This document shows positions 36,763 to 45,309 of a DNA stretch of 60,302 bases, in pieces. How positions within the stretch are numbered: the stretch's first letter is position 1; each line of letters opens with the position of its first letter. Source of the DNA: Sphingomonadaceae bacterium 3R27E2-A (GTDB lineage: Bacteria > Pseudomonadota > Alphaproteobacteria > Sphingomonadales > Sphingomonadaceae); the NCBI GenBank assembly GCA_005503165.1, contig SCNT01000028.1:1-60302 (forward strand), in the 5' to 3' direction. Made by a program: the position numbers and the translations under genes. Under the pieces are notes generated by a model that searched no databases, was not told the origin of the DNA, and was given only the letters and a program-made list of their open reading frames with translations.

Positions 36763-38868
36763 TCAGAACGTCCCGCGCACCGAAAAGGAGAAGATCGGGC
36801 CGATCAGCCGGTTGCGGTCCTCGACGAAGGCGATCGGGCTTTCGCCGCGCACCCCGGTGTAGACGGTACGGTCGCGGCGCGAGCGCGCGTTGACGATATT
36901 GTTGATCGTCGCGCGGATCGTCAGCCCCATGACGTCCTTGTGCTCGACGAAGACCGACGCCCACACCGGGCCTTCCCACACCTTGTCGATCTGGTTGCGG
37001 CGGTAGTTGGGCTGGTAGTGCGCATATTCGGCATTCGCGCCCCAGGCGATGTCGCTGCCGGGAATGTCGTGGCGCAGGCCGATCGCGGCGACGGTGTCGG
37101 TGAAGCCGCTCCACTGGCGCTTTTCGCCGGTGAAGGGGTCGCGCAGCGAGCTGGTCTGGAGCAGCAGCCGCGGTTCGAGCTTCATCCCCTTGATCCCCGC
37201 AGGGTCGAGGTTGATCGTCGCGGTCCAGTCGATCGCGCTCGCCTTCGCCTTGGCGATATTGCCGACCGCCTCGCCATTGCCGACGGGGACGATGTCGACG
37301 CGGTCCTCGACGTCGCGGTGGACGAGGATGACCTTGGTCGAGCCCCAGGGACCCAGCTTCTTGTTGATCTCGGCCTCGAAGCTCCAGTCCTGCTGCGGGC
37401 GGAGGTCGAAATTGGTTTCGTTCTGGTTGCCGTCGTTGAGGAAGGCGCGGCCGAGGAAATCATAGAAGGAGAGCTGAAGCACGCGGCGCCGGATCTTGAG
37501 CGACGCATCGAAATCGTCCGCGGGCTTCCACGACAGCGTCAGCGACCCCTTTGGCCGCGCGAAGCTGCGGCTGACGCCATCGGGGCCCGCCTGCACGATG
37601 GTGGAATGTTCGGCGCCGGCGACCAGCTGGAACGAGAAGGTGTCGCTGATCTTGCGGCCGAAGCTCAGCAGCCCCTCGTAGCGGTCCTCGCTCACCCCTC
37701 CGGTGCCGCCGGCAAAGGGCTGGTTGACGAAGGTCCCGTCGGGACCGAGCACGCCGATCGACGCAACATTGTCGAGCGTGTTGAACGCGGCCTCGCCCGA
37801 CAATTGCCAGTCGCCGCCCCACATCTTCCACTGATATTCGCCGCGCGCGATCGTCTCGCCGAGGTCGCCGACCTGCGCGAAGCGGTCGCCCGTCGCCGGG
37901 CTGCCGTCGTCGGGGGTCGAAATGACCTCGGACGAATAGGGCTCGTGGCTGAAGCGCCGCAGCCCGATCAGCTTGAGCTTGCCGGGGCCGAGGCCGAACT
38001 GGTAATCGCCGCTGAGCTCGTAGTTCCAGCTGTCGGCCTTGTCGCGCACGGTGCGGAAGCGGTCGGGCTGGCCCGGTGCGACGCGCACGCCATCCTCGTA
38101 ATAGCGGTCGTATTTGCGCTGATAATGGCCGCCGAAATTCGCGACGGTATCGCCCGCCGGATCCCAGGTGATGCGCCCCGACAGCTTGGGCGTGTCATAA
38201 CGGGTGTTCCAGACGTCGCGCCGCCGCTCGACGATGTTGCCGGCGCCGTCGGTGATGATCGTCGGGCCGCCCGCGCCGCTGCGCGCCGAATCGTCGTTGC
38301 TGAGCGCCGCCTCATATTCGATCTCGCCCTTGCGCCCGCGCACCGACACGTCGCCGCGGGTCAGGAGCGGGTCGGTATAATGCGCGCGAAACTGCGGCTT
38401 CCACGAGAACTGGCCCGAGAAACTGTCGGCGCGATAGACGATATTGGCGACCTGCCCCGACAATCCGGGGATGTCGAGCGTCGCGCCGTCGACGATCTCG
38501 ATCCGCTCGACGTTGCCCGCGGGGATGCGCGACAATTGGGTGTACATGTCGTCGGCCTTGTTCGACGGCCGCTCGCCGTTGAACAGCACATTGCCCGTCG
38601 CGACGCCCAGCCCGCGGAGGTTCTCGTTGTCGCGGATCGAGAAGCCCGGGACCTGGATCAGCATGTCATACGCATTGTTCGGCGCGTAGCGCGCGAAGTC
38701 GGCGGGGGTATAAACCGCCCCCGGCGTGCGCTGGCCGCCGACCGGCGCCTCGGTGGGCGCCGGCGGCGGGGTGTCGCCGGTCGGGGCGTCCTGCGCCCCG
38801 GCAGGGACCGACGTCAGGACCGCGGCGACCGCGACGAGGTTCGTCCCCAAGCTCGTCAAATGGCTCAC
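36763..38868 (-). CDS. TonB-dependent outer-membrane receptor
   Basis: 701 residues. A signal peptide (to about AGAQ26) is followed by a proline-rich stretch, a plug domain (about 50-150; ARYAPNNAYDMLIQVPGFSI, then RGLGVATGNVLFNGERPSN) and a beta-barrel ending in the typical terminal Phe (FSVRGTF). The GTG start at 38868 overlaps the lipoprotein stop (GTGA). Its operon begins with blaI and an M56 protease gene, which is unusual for a nutrient receptor. The ligand is unknown; no Fur-like site or iron gene is near. Confidence 0.92.
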   Translation of the reverse strand: MSHLTSLGTNLVAVAAVLTSVPAGAQDAPTGDTPPPAPTEAPVGGQRTPGAVYTPADFARYAPNNAYDMLIQVPGFSIRDNENLRGLGVATGNVLFNGERPSNKADDMYTQLSRIPAGNVERIEIVDGATLDIPGLSGQVANIVYRADSFSGQFSWKPQFRAHYTDPLLTRGDVSVRGRKGEIEYEAALSNDDSARSGAGGPTIITDGAGNIVERRRDVWNTRYDTPKLSGRITWDPAGDTVANFGGHYQRKYDRYYEDGVRVAPGQPDRFRTVRDKADSWNYELSGDYQFGLGPGKLKLIGLRRFSHEPYSSEVISTPDDGSPATGDRFAQVGDLGETIARGEYQWKMWGGDWQLSGEAAFNTLDNVASIGVLGPDGTFVNQPFAGGTGGVSEDRYEGLLSFGRKISDTFSFQLVAGAEHSTIVQAGPDGVSRSFARPKGSLTLSWKPADDFDASLKIRRRVLQLSFYDFLGRAFLNDGNQNETNFDLRPQQDWSFEAEINKKLGPWGSTKVILVHRDVEDRVDIVPVGNGEAVGNIAKAKASAIDWTATINLDPAGIKGMKLEPRLLLQTSSLRDPFTGEKRQWSGFTDTVAAIGLRHDIPGSDIAWGANAEYAHYQPNYRRNQIDKVWEGPVWASVFVEHKDVMGLTIRATINNIVNARSRRDRTVYTGVRGESPIAFVEDRNRLIGPIFSFSVRGTF

Positions 38869-39731
38869 CGGGTGCCCCCTGCCGCGCCGTTCATCCGCCG
38901 GGCATAGTCGCCCGTCACCCCCATCGCCTTCATCCCGATCACATCCTCTGCCGATAATTTCTCGTAGCCCGCGGCGCGCAGCTCGCGGACATAGTCGCCG
39001 GTGACGCCCAGCGCCTTCATGCCCGTGACGTCGTCTATGCCGAGCCTGGCAAAGCCCGCCGCATCGAGGTCGCGGATGTAATCGCCCGAAACGCCGAGCG
39101 CGCGGAACGCCACGGCGTCGTCCATCTCGCTGAGCTGCAGCGACGTGCCCTTGAACCCGCGCACATATTCGGGGGTCACATCGAGCGCCGCGGCGGCGAC
39201 CAGCTCGTCCCAGTCGCCGGGCTTCACGCCTTCGGCGGCCAACCCGTCGGCGAGCTCGATCGTCGCATCGACGATCAGCATCGCGAACAACTCGCTGCGC
39301 TTGTCCGGCGCCAGCCCGCGCGACGCGAGGTCGCGCTCGAACGCCGCGTCGGGGGTGAAGCTGCAGCGGCCTTCACCGTCGTAGCTCTTCGCCAGCGTGC
39401 CGCTGCATTCGAGCGTGCCCGACGCGTGGCGCACCGCGAAGCGCACCGGTCCGGTGCCGCCGAGCGCGCTCTGCGCCGCGTCGAATTCGGGGCGCTGCAC
39501 CGCCAGGTCGGCGTCGAGCGACAGGTCGCTGCTCGACTTGGCGTGGCTCAGGCGCAGCTTGGGCGCGCCCTCCTTGCCCCCGGCGGGCTCGACGGTCCAG
39601 CGCACGTCACCACGCTCAGGGCCATGCTCGGCGCCGCTCTCCTGCGCCGCGGCGGTCGCCGGCCGGCTCGGCGTGGTGCAGGCGAGCACCGACAGGATCG
39701 CCAGGCTCGAGGCGAAAATCAGGGTCTTCAT
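38865..39731 (-). CDS. Lipoprotein with ~27-residue repeats like those of the M56 protease
   Basis: 288 residues. Signal peptide with lipobox VLAC (Cys18), then a folded region to about residue 175. From about 195 to the end there are four imperfect repeats of the pattern ALGVTGDYVRELRAAGY-KL-DDV-GMK. The same pattern occurs in the C-terminal part of the M56 protein encoded upstream. I do not know a function. Position between the protease and the TonB receptor, with coupling to the latter by start/stop overlap, suggests a periplasmic role in the same signalling or uptake system. Confidence 0.85.
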   Translation of the reverse strand: MKTLIFASSLAILSVLACTTPSRPATAAAQESGAEHGPERGDVRWTVEPAGGKEGAPKLRLSHAKSSSDLSLDADLAVQRPEFDAAQSALGGTGPVRFAVRHASGTLECSGTLAKSYDGEGRCSFTPDAAFERDLASRGLAPDKRSELFAMLIVDATIELADGLAAEGVKPGDWDELVAAAALDVTPEYVRGFKGTSLQLSEMDDAVAFRALGVSGDYIRDLDAAGFARLGIDDVTGMKALGVTGDYVRELRAAGYEKLSAEDVIGMKAMGVTGDYARRMNGAAGGTR

Positions 39732-39849
39732 GGCAACACTCCTCCCTTCGTGCGCCGGACGAGCGCCATCGCTCGCCGCCGCAGCGACATTTTTCAAAAC
39801 AGGTTTCGATCAGCAGCTTGTGGGTGCGGACGAACGTCCGGACGTCAGC

Positions 39850-41568
39850 TCAATATTCGGGCGGCGCCGGAGGGGCGGGAACCTCGGGCATCTCGACCCG
39901 CGCGACCGAACCATCGGGACCCTGTACCTCGATCACGCCGGCGCCGGGTCCCGGGCCCATGCGCACCGTCGCCGATCTGGAGCCCTTCGCGCCCTTGCTG
40001 TTCTTCGACACCGAGAGGCGCGGGCCGTGCCCGGCTGCAACGGCGCGCATCGCGATCGCATCGTCGGGGTCTTCCAGCCGGACGCCGGCCTTGCGCATCT
40101 CGCGGATATAGGCGCCGTCGACGCCCATTGCGCGCATGCCGGTCAGCTCGTCGATGTCGACGCGCGGGAAATAGGCGCGCATCTCGCGGACATAGGCGGG
40201 GTCGATGCCGACCGCATGCGCGCCGATCATCTCGCCGAGGTCGGCGCCGGGGAACAGGCGGCGCATCTCGCCGACATAGGCCATGTCGACCCCGCTCGCC
40301 TTGGCCGCGATGATGTCGTCGGGGTCCATCCATCCGCCCTGTTCGCGCATCTCGGCGACATATTCCGGGGTGACCCCGACCGCGCGCATGCTCACCAGCT
40401 GCCCGGCGGTCAACGCCTTGCCCTCGGCCGCCGCGACGTCGCGCTCGGCCTCGGCGGCGACGCGCGCCGCCGAAGCCGTCTGCGATTCGGCCAGCGCCTT
40501 TGCCTGCGTCCCTTGGGCAACCCCCTTTTCGGCCGCCGCATCGCGGTCCGCGGTCGCCGAAAAGGCGGCGAGCGGCGCGGTGACGCCGGCGAGCAGCAAC
40601 AGGCTCATCAGCATCCAGCTCGCGCTCGCCGGGCCGCGCTTCAGCCCGCTGTCGAGCACGCGGGTGATGCGGCGCTTCAGGCTCGACTTGCCCGGCGCGA
40701 CGCCATGCGCCGCGAGCAGCGCGCCCTGGTTGTCGTGGCGCGCCGCGCCGACCAGCAGGCTCGCATAGTCGGGGCCGTCGATATCGGCCATCAGCACCGC
40801 GTCGTCGGCGGCTTCCTCGCGCAATTGATGGCTTTCGCGCGCGAGCATCCATACCAGCGGGTTGAACCAGAAGACCGCGCAGGCGACCCGCGCGCCGAGC
40901 AGCTTCGCCCAGTCGAGCCGCGCGACATGCGCCAGTTCGTGCGCGATGATCGCCTCGGCCTCGCCGGTCGCGCTCACCGCCTTGGGGCTCAGCACGATCG
41001 TCGGGCGCAGCACGCCCCAGCTGATCGGCGAGCGCAATTCCTCGCTGACCAGCAACGCGGTGCCATGCTTGAACCCCATGCGCCGCTGCGCCTCGGCGAG
41101 CGCCGACAGCCACGAACCATGGGTGAGAATCTCGGCGCGACTCCGCATCGCGAACAGCCGCACGACCGCCAGCAGCATCACTCCGAACAGCAGCGCCAGC
41201 GGGATCGCATAGAGAAAGGGGGCAAGGTCACCTGCCGAAAAGATGATCGGCGGCGATCCGGCCTGCTCCACCACGACAGGGACTGACGCCGTGGCGGGAG
41301 CCGGATCGGCTGCCGATCCCCCTGTCGGTGCGATCTCGGCTGCGACGGGCGCCGTCGCGGCGAACCAGTGCGCGGGCAGCGGGTTCCATTGGGGCAGCAT
41401 CAGGCCGGCGGCGGGCAGCACGAGCAGCGCAAGGAGCCCGGCGTGCGCGACCATCGACCGCTCGCCCGCCGAACGGCGCCGCACGAGGCGCAGCAGCAGC
41501 AAGGTGACGCCGGCGATGACGAAGGATTTCCAGGCGAGGCCCAGCAGCATGCCGATATCGAGCGTCAT
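39850..41568 (-). CDS. BlaR1/MecR1-type M56 membrane metalloprotease with C-terminal repeats
   Basis: 572 residues. The N-terminal part has four or so transmembrane helices. The zinc protease motif is HELAH (residues 210-214) in AEAIIAHELAHVARLDW, with the third ligand probably in ESHQLREEAADDAVL. After a last helix (about 318-336) an alanine-rich linker leads to four repeats (about 388-510) of the type MRAVGVTPEYVAEMREQG. There is no penicillin-binding sensor domain, so it does not sense beta-lactams in the classical way. The start ATG overlaps the blaI stop (ATGA). It is expected to cleave or inactivate the BlaI repressor. Confidence 0.92.
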   Translation of the reverse strand: MTLDIGMLLGLAWKSFVIAGVTLLLLRLVRRRSAGERSMVAHAGLLALLVLPAAGLMLPQWNPLPAHWFAATAPVAAEIAPTGGSAADPAPATASVPVVVEQAGSPPIIFSAGDLAPFLYAIPLALLFGVMLLAVVRLFAMRSRAEILTHGSWLSALAEAQRRMGFKHGTALLVSEELRSPISWGVLRPTIVLSPKAVSATGEAEAIIAHELAHVARLDWAKLLGARVACAVFWFNPLVWMLARESHQLREEAADDAVLMADIDGPDYASLLVGAARHDNQGALLAAHGVAPGKSSLKRRITRVLDSGLKRGPASASWMLMSLLLLAGVTAPLAAFSATADRDAAAEKGVAQGTQAKALAESQTASAARVAAEAERDVAAAEGKALTAGQLVSMRAVGVTPEYVAEMREQGGWMDPDDIIAAKASGVDMAYVGEMRRLFPGADLGEMIGAHAVGIDPAYVREMRAYFPRVDIDELTGMRAMGVDGAYIREMRKAGVRLEDPDDAIAMRAVAAGHGPRLSVSKNSKGAKGSRSATVRMGPGPGAGVIEVQGPDGSVARVEMPEVPAPPAPPEY

Positions 41569-41942
41569 GGTTTTTTCCCTTCGCGCGCGTCGGCGATCAG
41601 CTTCTCGAGCTCGTCGAGCTCGCTGTTGCTCATCTCGCCCTGCATGCCGAGCAGCGCCGCGGCGGCGCTCGTCGGCGATCCGTTGAAGAAGACGCGCACG
41701 ACCTGGCTCAGCGCCGATTTGCTCGCTGCCTTCTCGGGAACGCTCGGCGCATAGACGAAGCCGCGGTCGGAGGCTTCGCGGGCGACGAAGCCCTTGCCCT
41801 CGAGCCGCTTCAGCATCGCGCGGATCGCCGAACCCGACAATTCGTCGGCCAGCGCATCGGCGATCTCGGTCACGGTCGAGGCGCCGCGCTCGTAGAGAAT
41901 ATCGACGATCTCGCGTTCCCGCGGCGGCAAACTGGTCAGCAT
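41565..41942 (-). CDS. BlaI/MecI-family repressor
   Basis: 125 residues: winged helix (about 8-75; TVTEIADALADELSGSAIRA) and a C-terminal dimerisation part. It starts MLTSLPPREREIVDILYERG, which fits the family. Two perfect BlaI-type operators lie 18 bp upstream of its start, so it should repress its own operon (blaI, M56 protease, repeat lipoprotein, TonB receptor). Coupled to the protease gene by an ATGA overlap. Confidence 0.93.
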   Translation of the reverse strand: MLTSLPPREREIVDILYERGASTVTEIADALADELSGSAIRAMLKRLEGKGFVAREASDRGFVYAPSVPEKAASKSALSQVVRVFFNGSPTSAAAALLGMQGEMSNSELDELEKLIADAREGKKP

Positions 41943-41959
41943 AACGAATCACCTCATGC

Positions 41960-41989
41960 GCTACATTTGTAGCGTGCTACATTTGTAGC
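41960..41989. promoter_or_regulatory. Twin BlaI operators
   Basis: GCTACATTTGTAGC occurs twice (41960-41973 and 41976-41989), two bases apart. Each contains TACA-N2-TGTA, the known BlaI/MecI half-site arrangement. They lie immediately before blaI and would cover its promoter. Confidence 0.9.
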
Positions 41990-42079
41990 GCGGGCTTGGC
42001 AAGGGTTTTATCGGGCTAACACACATGGGGCCGGGAGCAGCATGCGAAGGCCGGTTCCGGGCGGTTGCTGCCATTTAAT

Positions 42080-42281
42080 CCTCCCTGCGGCGAAGCCGTG
42101 GGGAGGGGGACCACCCGAAGGGTGGTGGAGGGGCGGCGGCCCGAAACCGACGCTCAAGGCCGTCGCCCCTCCACCATGCTTCGAGTTTGGGGTTGGATTG
42201 CCCCCGGCAATCCAAGTCCGGTCCGGGGGACCGGACGACCCCAAACTGTCCCCCTCCCCATCGCTGCGCGACAGGGAGGAT
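42080..42281. repeat. Family B palindrome (copy 4, expanded centre)
   Basis: About 200 bp from ATCCTCCCTGCGGC-GAA-GCCGTGGGGAGG to the closing CTGCGCGACAGGGAGGAT. The inner hairpin is GACCACCC-GAA-GGGTGGT; the centre carries a second nested palindrome (CCGGTCCGGGGGACCGGA). It separates the BlaI operator region from the corA side; 41990-42079 holds nothing recognisable. Confidence 0.8.
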
Positions 42282-42358
42282 TATGACGTCCGCTCTCCAC
42301 CCCCAAACCGCCCTCCACCAAACCGCCCCTCGGATCGTGCCCGCCGCGGATCATCTTT

Positions 42359-42490
42359 TTGCACTTGCCGCCCAAGGTCGCGACCGTCGTCGGATACCAG
42401 ATCGCGCGCCGCCGCATGATCGACACCGGCTGGATCGAAGGCACCGGCGAGAAAGAGGTTGGCGGCGCCTACCGCCCCGCCGAACTCTAG
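42359..42490 (+). CDS. Possible small or truncated protein before corA
   Basis: Reading from TTG at 42359 gives 43 residues: HLPPKVATVVGYQIARRRMI, then DTGWIEGTGEKEVGG and AYRPAEL before a TAG. It looks like real protein sequence and is on the strand of corA, 73 bp upstream of it. No Shine-Dalgarno is clear and a family B repeat lies just upstream, so it may be the C-terminal remnant of a longer gene. I do not recognise the family. Confidence 0.4.
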   Translation: MHLPPKVATVVGYQIARRRMIDTGWIEGTGEKEVGGAYRPAEL

Positions 42491-42563
42491 CGCACGATCG
42501 CCGCCCTTCCCTTTGCCGCGCGGCGATCTATCTAGGGCGCAGTTCCGCAAGAAAGTCCCGCCG

Positions 42564-43535
42564 ATGCCGATCATGGCCGCCCGCCATTACAACCAAGGCA
42601 AGCTCGTCCGCGAACTCGGTCCCGACGACATCATTCCCGAGGATTGCGACACCGGCGATTTCTTCTGGCTCGGCCTGTTCGAGCCGACCCCCGACGAACT
42701 CGCCGGCATCGCCAAGCGCTTCGGCCTCCACCCGCTCGCGGTCGAAGACGCGCTCAAGGCGAAGCAATTGCCCAAGGTCGAGGTCTATGGCGACCAGCTC
42801 TTCGTCATCGCCGCGACGGGCAACCGCGAGGGCGACACGATCCAGTCGGGCGAGACCGCGATCTTCGTCGGCCAGCATTTCATCGTCACCGTCCGCCACG
42901 GTTCGGCGCGCGCGCATACCGAGGTGCGCGCGCGGCTCGAGACGCTGCCCGCGAAGCTGGCGCACGGCCCCGATTATGTCCTCTATGCAATCCTCGACTT
43001 CATCGTCGACGGATATTTCCCGGTGATCGACGCGATCGAGGACCGGCTGCTGCTGCTCGAGGAGAGCGTGATGGACACGCCGCTCGACGCCGAGGAAATC
43101 CGCCATCTCTACGGTCGGCGGCACGAGATCATCCGCTTTCAGCGCATCGTCGGGCTGATGAAGGAGGTCGCCTGGCGGCTCGTCCATGCCGAGGATCTGC
43201 CGTGGATCGACGAGGCGGTGCGCCCCTATTTCCGCGACATCTGGGATCATGTCCAGCGCGCCGAATTCCGCCTGTCGGGCCTCCGCGAAATCACCGCCTC
43301 GGTGGTCGAGACCAATTCTTTGCTCGAGCAGCAGCGCCAGGGCGTGATCACCCGCCAGCTCGCCGCCTGGGCCGCGATCCTCGCCGTGCCGACGGCGATC
43401 GCGGGGATATACGGGATGAATTTCGACTTCATGCCCGAGCTGGGGTGGGACCTCGGCTACCCCTATGCGCTGGGTCTGATCTTCGGCGGCTCGGCGCTGG
43501 TGTTCTGGCGCTTCAAGCATATCGGCTGGCTGTAG
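42564..43535 (+). CDS. corA: CorA family magnesium/cobalt transporter
   Basis: 323 residues. A large cytoplasmic N-terminal domain is followed by two C-terminal transmembrane helices; the signature GMN is in IYGMNFDFMPELGW between them. It forms a pentameric Mg2+ channel in the inner membrane. The ATG at 42564 or the one at 42573 may be the start. Stands alone between repeats. Confidence 0.94.
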   Translation: MPIMAARHYNQGKLVRELGPDDIIPEDCDTGDFFWLGLFEPTPDELAGIAKRFGLHPLAVEDALKAKQLPKVEVYGDQLFVIAATGNREGDTIQSGETAIFVGQHFIVTVRHGSARAHTEVRARLETLPAKLAHGPDYVLYAILDFIVDGYFPVIDAIEDRLLLLEESVMDTPLDAEEIRHLYGRRHEIIRFQRIVGLMKEVAWRLVHAEDLPWIDEAVRPYFRDIWDHVQRAEFRLSGLREITASVVETNSLLEQQRQGVITRQLAAWAAILAVPTAIAGIYGMNFDFMPELGWDLGYPYALGLIFGGSALVFWRFKHIGWL

Positions 43536-43579
43536 CCGGCGAGTGGCGGTTTTTGGGGTGGGAAGCGGACGTTTGATAT

Positions 43580-43726
43580 CCTCCCTGTCGCGAAGCCATG
43601 GGGAGGTGGCAGCGCGAAGCGCTGACGGAGGGGCCGATGCCGTCAGGCGTCGCGCAAGCTTTTGGCCCCTCCACCACCGCTTCGCGGCGGTCCCCCTCCC
43701 CATGGCTTCGCCACAGGGAGGATTGA
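43580..43726. repeat. Family B palindrome (copy 5)
   Basis: About 147 bp between convergent genes. Ends are CCTCCCTGTCGC-GAA-GCCATGGGGAGG and CCTCCCCATGGC-TTC-GCCACAGGGAGG. Inner hairpins are GGCAGCGC-GAA-GCGCTG and CCACCACCGC-TTC-GCGGCGGT. Confidence 0.85.
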
Positions 43727-43749
43727 TGTCCGCAACCGGTCGGAAGCTG

Positions 43750-43926
43750 TCATTCCGCTCCCCTCGGCACCCACTTGCCCTTGGTCCGGCTGGTCAGATG
43801 GAATCGCCCGCACCGCTCGCACCGATAGGCCCGCAGCACCAGCCCGCTCGCCCGCCCCGCCGCCATCGCTTCCCCGGACGTCGCGTACCGCGCCTTCCGC
43901 GCGCAGATGCTGGCCCGCGTGCGCAT
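43750..43926 (-). CDS. Zinc-ribbon miniprotein
   Basis: 58 residues, MRTRASICARKARYATSGEA at the start and YRCERCGRFHLTSRTKGKW near the end. Four metal-ligand candidates are Cys8, the CxxC pair (Cys36 and Cys39) and His43, so it is probably a small zinc-binding protein. It begins five bases after the stop of the SRPBCC gene and is likely in the GST-SRPBCC transcript. Too short for most gene callers. No function is known to me. Confidence 0.65.
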   Translation of the reverse strand: MRTRASICARKARYATSGEAMAAGRASGLVLRAYRCERCGRFHLTSRTKGKWVPRGAE

Positions 43927-43931
43927 GGGGC

Positions 43932-44501
43932 TCAGCGCCGCATCGCCGCCCAGTCGATCGGACCCGTCGCGAAGCGCTGGCGAAGATTGCCGAGCGCCAT
44001 TGCATTGCCGCCCTCGAAAAAGCCGACCAGCGATCGTCCGCCGTCGCTGCCGGGATAGCCGCGCGAGACCAGCCGCACGCGCGTCCGCGCGCCGACCGCC
44101 TCGAGCTCGAAGACGCTTGTCACCTTTTGATACTCGTCCCAATGCGGAAAGCCTGCGGGCGCCTTGACCGTCCGGAACGCCAGGCTGCTGCCGGGCACGC
44201 GGGCGCCGAAGCGCTGCCGGATCGTGTCGGGGCCGCCCGGCGTCGCCGCGGGATCGTAGCTGCTCTCGATCAGGTCGGGGTCGCCGCCGACGGTGCGCGC
44301 CATCGGAACCGCCCAGCCCATCCAGCCCTCGGCGGTCGAGATCGCGGTCCATACCTCGGCCGGCGTGGCATCGACCAGTATCTCGTGCACCATCGTCGTC
44401 GTGGCGTCGGCCTCGACCGTCTTGCTGACCTTCACATCCTGCGCGAGCGCCGCGTCTGGCGCCCCGAACAGCAGCACCGCGGCCAGCGCCAGCGCGCGCA
44501 T
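43932..44501 (-). CDS. Exported SRPBCC (START-like/AHSA1) domain protein
   Basis: 189 residues. A signal peptide (cleavage near ALAQ21) precedes an SRPBCC domain (about 30-175) with VHEILVDATPAEVWTAISTA at its start and TRVRLVSRGYPG near its end. The fold binds hydrophobic ligands; periplasmic versions are less common. It overlaps the GST stop by one base (TGATG), so it is in the same operon. Confidence 0.87.
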   Translation of the reverse strand: MRALALAAVLLFGAPDAALAQDVKVSKTVEADATTTMVHEILVDATPAEVWTAISTAEGWMGWAVPMARTVGGDPDLIESSYDPAATPGGPDTIRQRFGARVPGSSLAFRTVKAPAGFPHWDEYQKVTSVFELEAVGARTRVRLVSRGYPGSDGGRSLVGFFEGGNAMALGNLRQRFATGPIDWAAMRR

Positions 44502-45148
44502 CAGGCAAGCACCTTTGCCATCATCCGCTCTTCCTTCGCGACCCAGCGCGCAAAGCTCGGCCGCGCGAGGATCGCCGCGCTCCACGCCGCGACCTTGGGA
44601 TGCGTCGCCGCATCGACGACGCTGCCGCAATGCTTGAAGTTCATCAGCGGCGACGCGACCGCGAGGTCGGCGAGCGTGATCCGGTCGCCGACGAGGAAAC
44701 CCGACGCCGGGATCGCGCTTTCGAGATAGGCGAGCAGCTTGGGCAGTTCCTCGCTCTCGGCGAGCGCCGCGGCGGCGAGATCGCCTTCGCGGCCGAGGAA
44801 TTTCGGCGCGACGATGCGGTTGAAGAACATCTTGCCGCTGCACGCCGCGAACACCGTGTCGCCGAACTCCTCCCACCAGATCACTTTCCCGCGCAGCTGC
44901 GCGTCGGCGGGGATCAGTTCGGGGGCGGGATGCTTCGCCTCCAGATACTGGATGATCGCGCTCGAATCGGCGAGCAGGAAGCCATCGTCGTCCATCGCCG
45001 GCATCTTGCCCAGCGGCGAGGCAGCCTGAAACCCGGGATCGGGGTCGCCGATGCCGACGCCCTTCAATTCGAAATCGAGCCCCTTCTCGCCCAGATAGGC
45101 GAGTAGCTTGCGCACGAAAGGCGACACCAGCGAACCGTAGATGATCAT
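44501..45148 (-). CDS. Glutathione S-transferase
   Basis: 215 residues: thioredoxin-like N-terminal domain (MIIYGSLVSPFVRKLLAYLG; PAMDDDGFLLADSSAIIQYL) with the Ser/Asp pair that grips the gamma-glutamyl group, and a C-terminal all-helical domain (GDRITLADLAVASPL). It conjugates or reduces substrates with glutathione in the cytoplasm. First gene of the GST-SRPBCC-zinc ribbon operon. Confidence 0.92.
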   Translation of the reverse strand: MIIYGSLVSPFVRKLLAYLGEKGLDFELKGVGIGDPDPGFQAASPLGKMPAMDDDGFLLADSSAIIQYLEAKHPAPELIPADAQLRGKVIWWEEFGDTVFAACSGKMFFNRIVAPKFLGREGDLAAAALAESEELPKLLAYLESAIPASGFLVGDRITLADLAVASPLMNFKHCGSVVDAATHPKVAAWSAAILARPSFARWVAKEERMMAKVLA

Positions 45149-45309
45149 ATCACCGCTCCCATTTCTTCGGCCCCGTCTTACGCCTCAGGTTGCAAACCGC
45201 AACCGTCGTCGCTGCTGGCGGCAGTCGCCATATAGCGCTTGCCAGCCGCCCCTTCGCATGGGAATGTGACACCCCGAAGGGCGCCCGGCGCAGCATTAAG
45301 CCACAGGAA

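Noticed and set aside
36940..38907. 655-codon frame opposite the TonB receptor
   Set aside because: Shadow of the receptor gene; composition is typical for antisense frames.
39850..41942. Beta-lactam resistance operon
   Set aside because: BlaI and an M56 protease are present, but no beta-lactamase or penicillin-binding sensor domain is encoded; the class C-like hydrolase at 2119 is 37 kb away and of esterase type.
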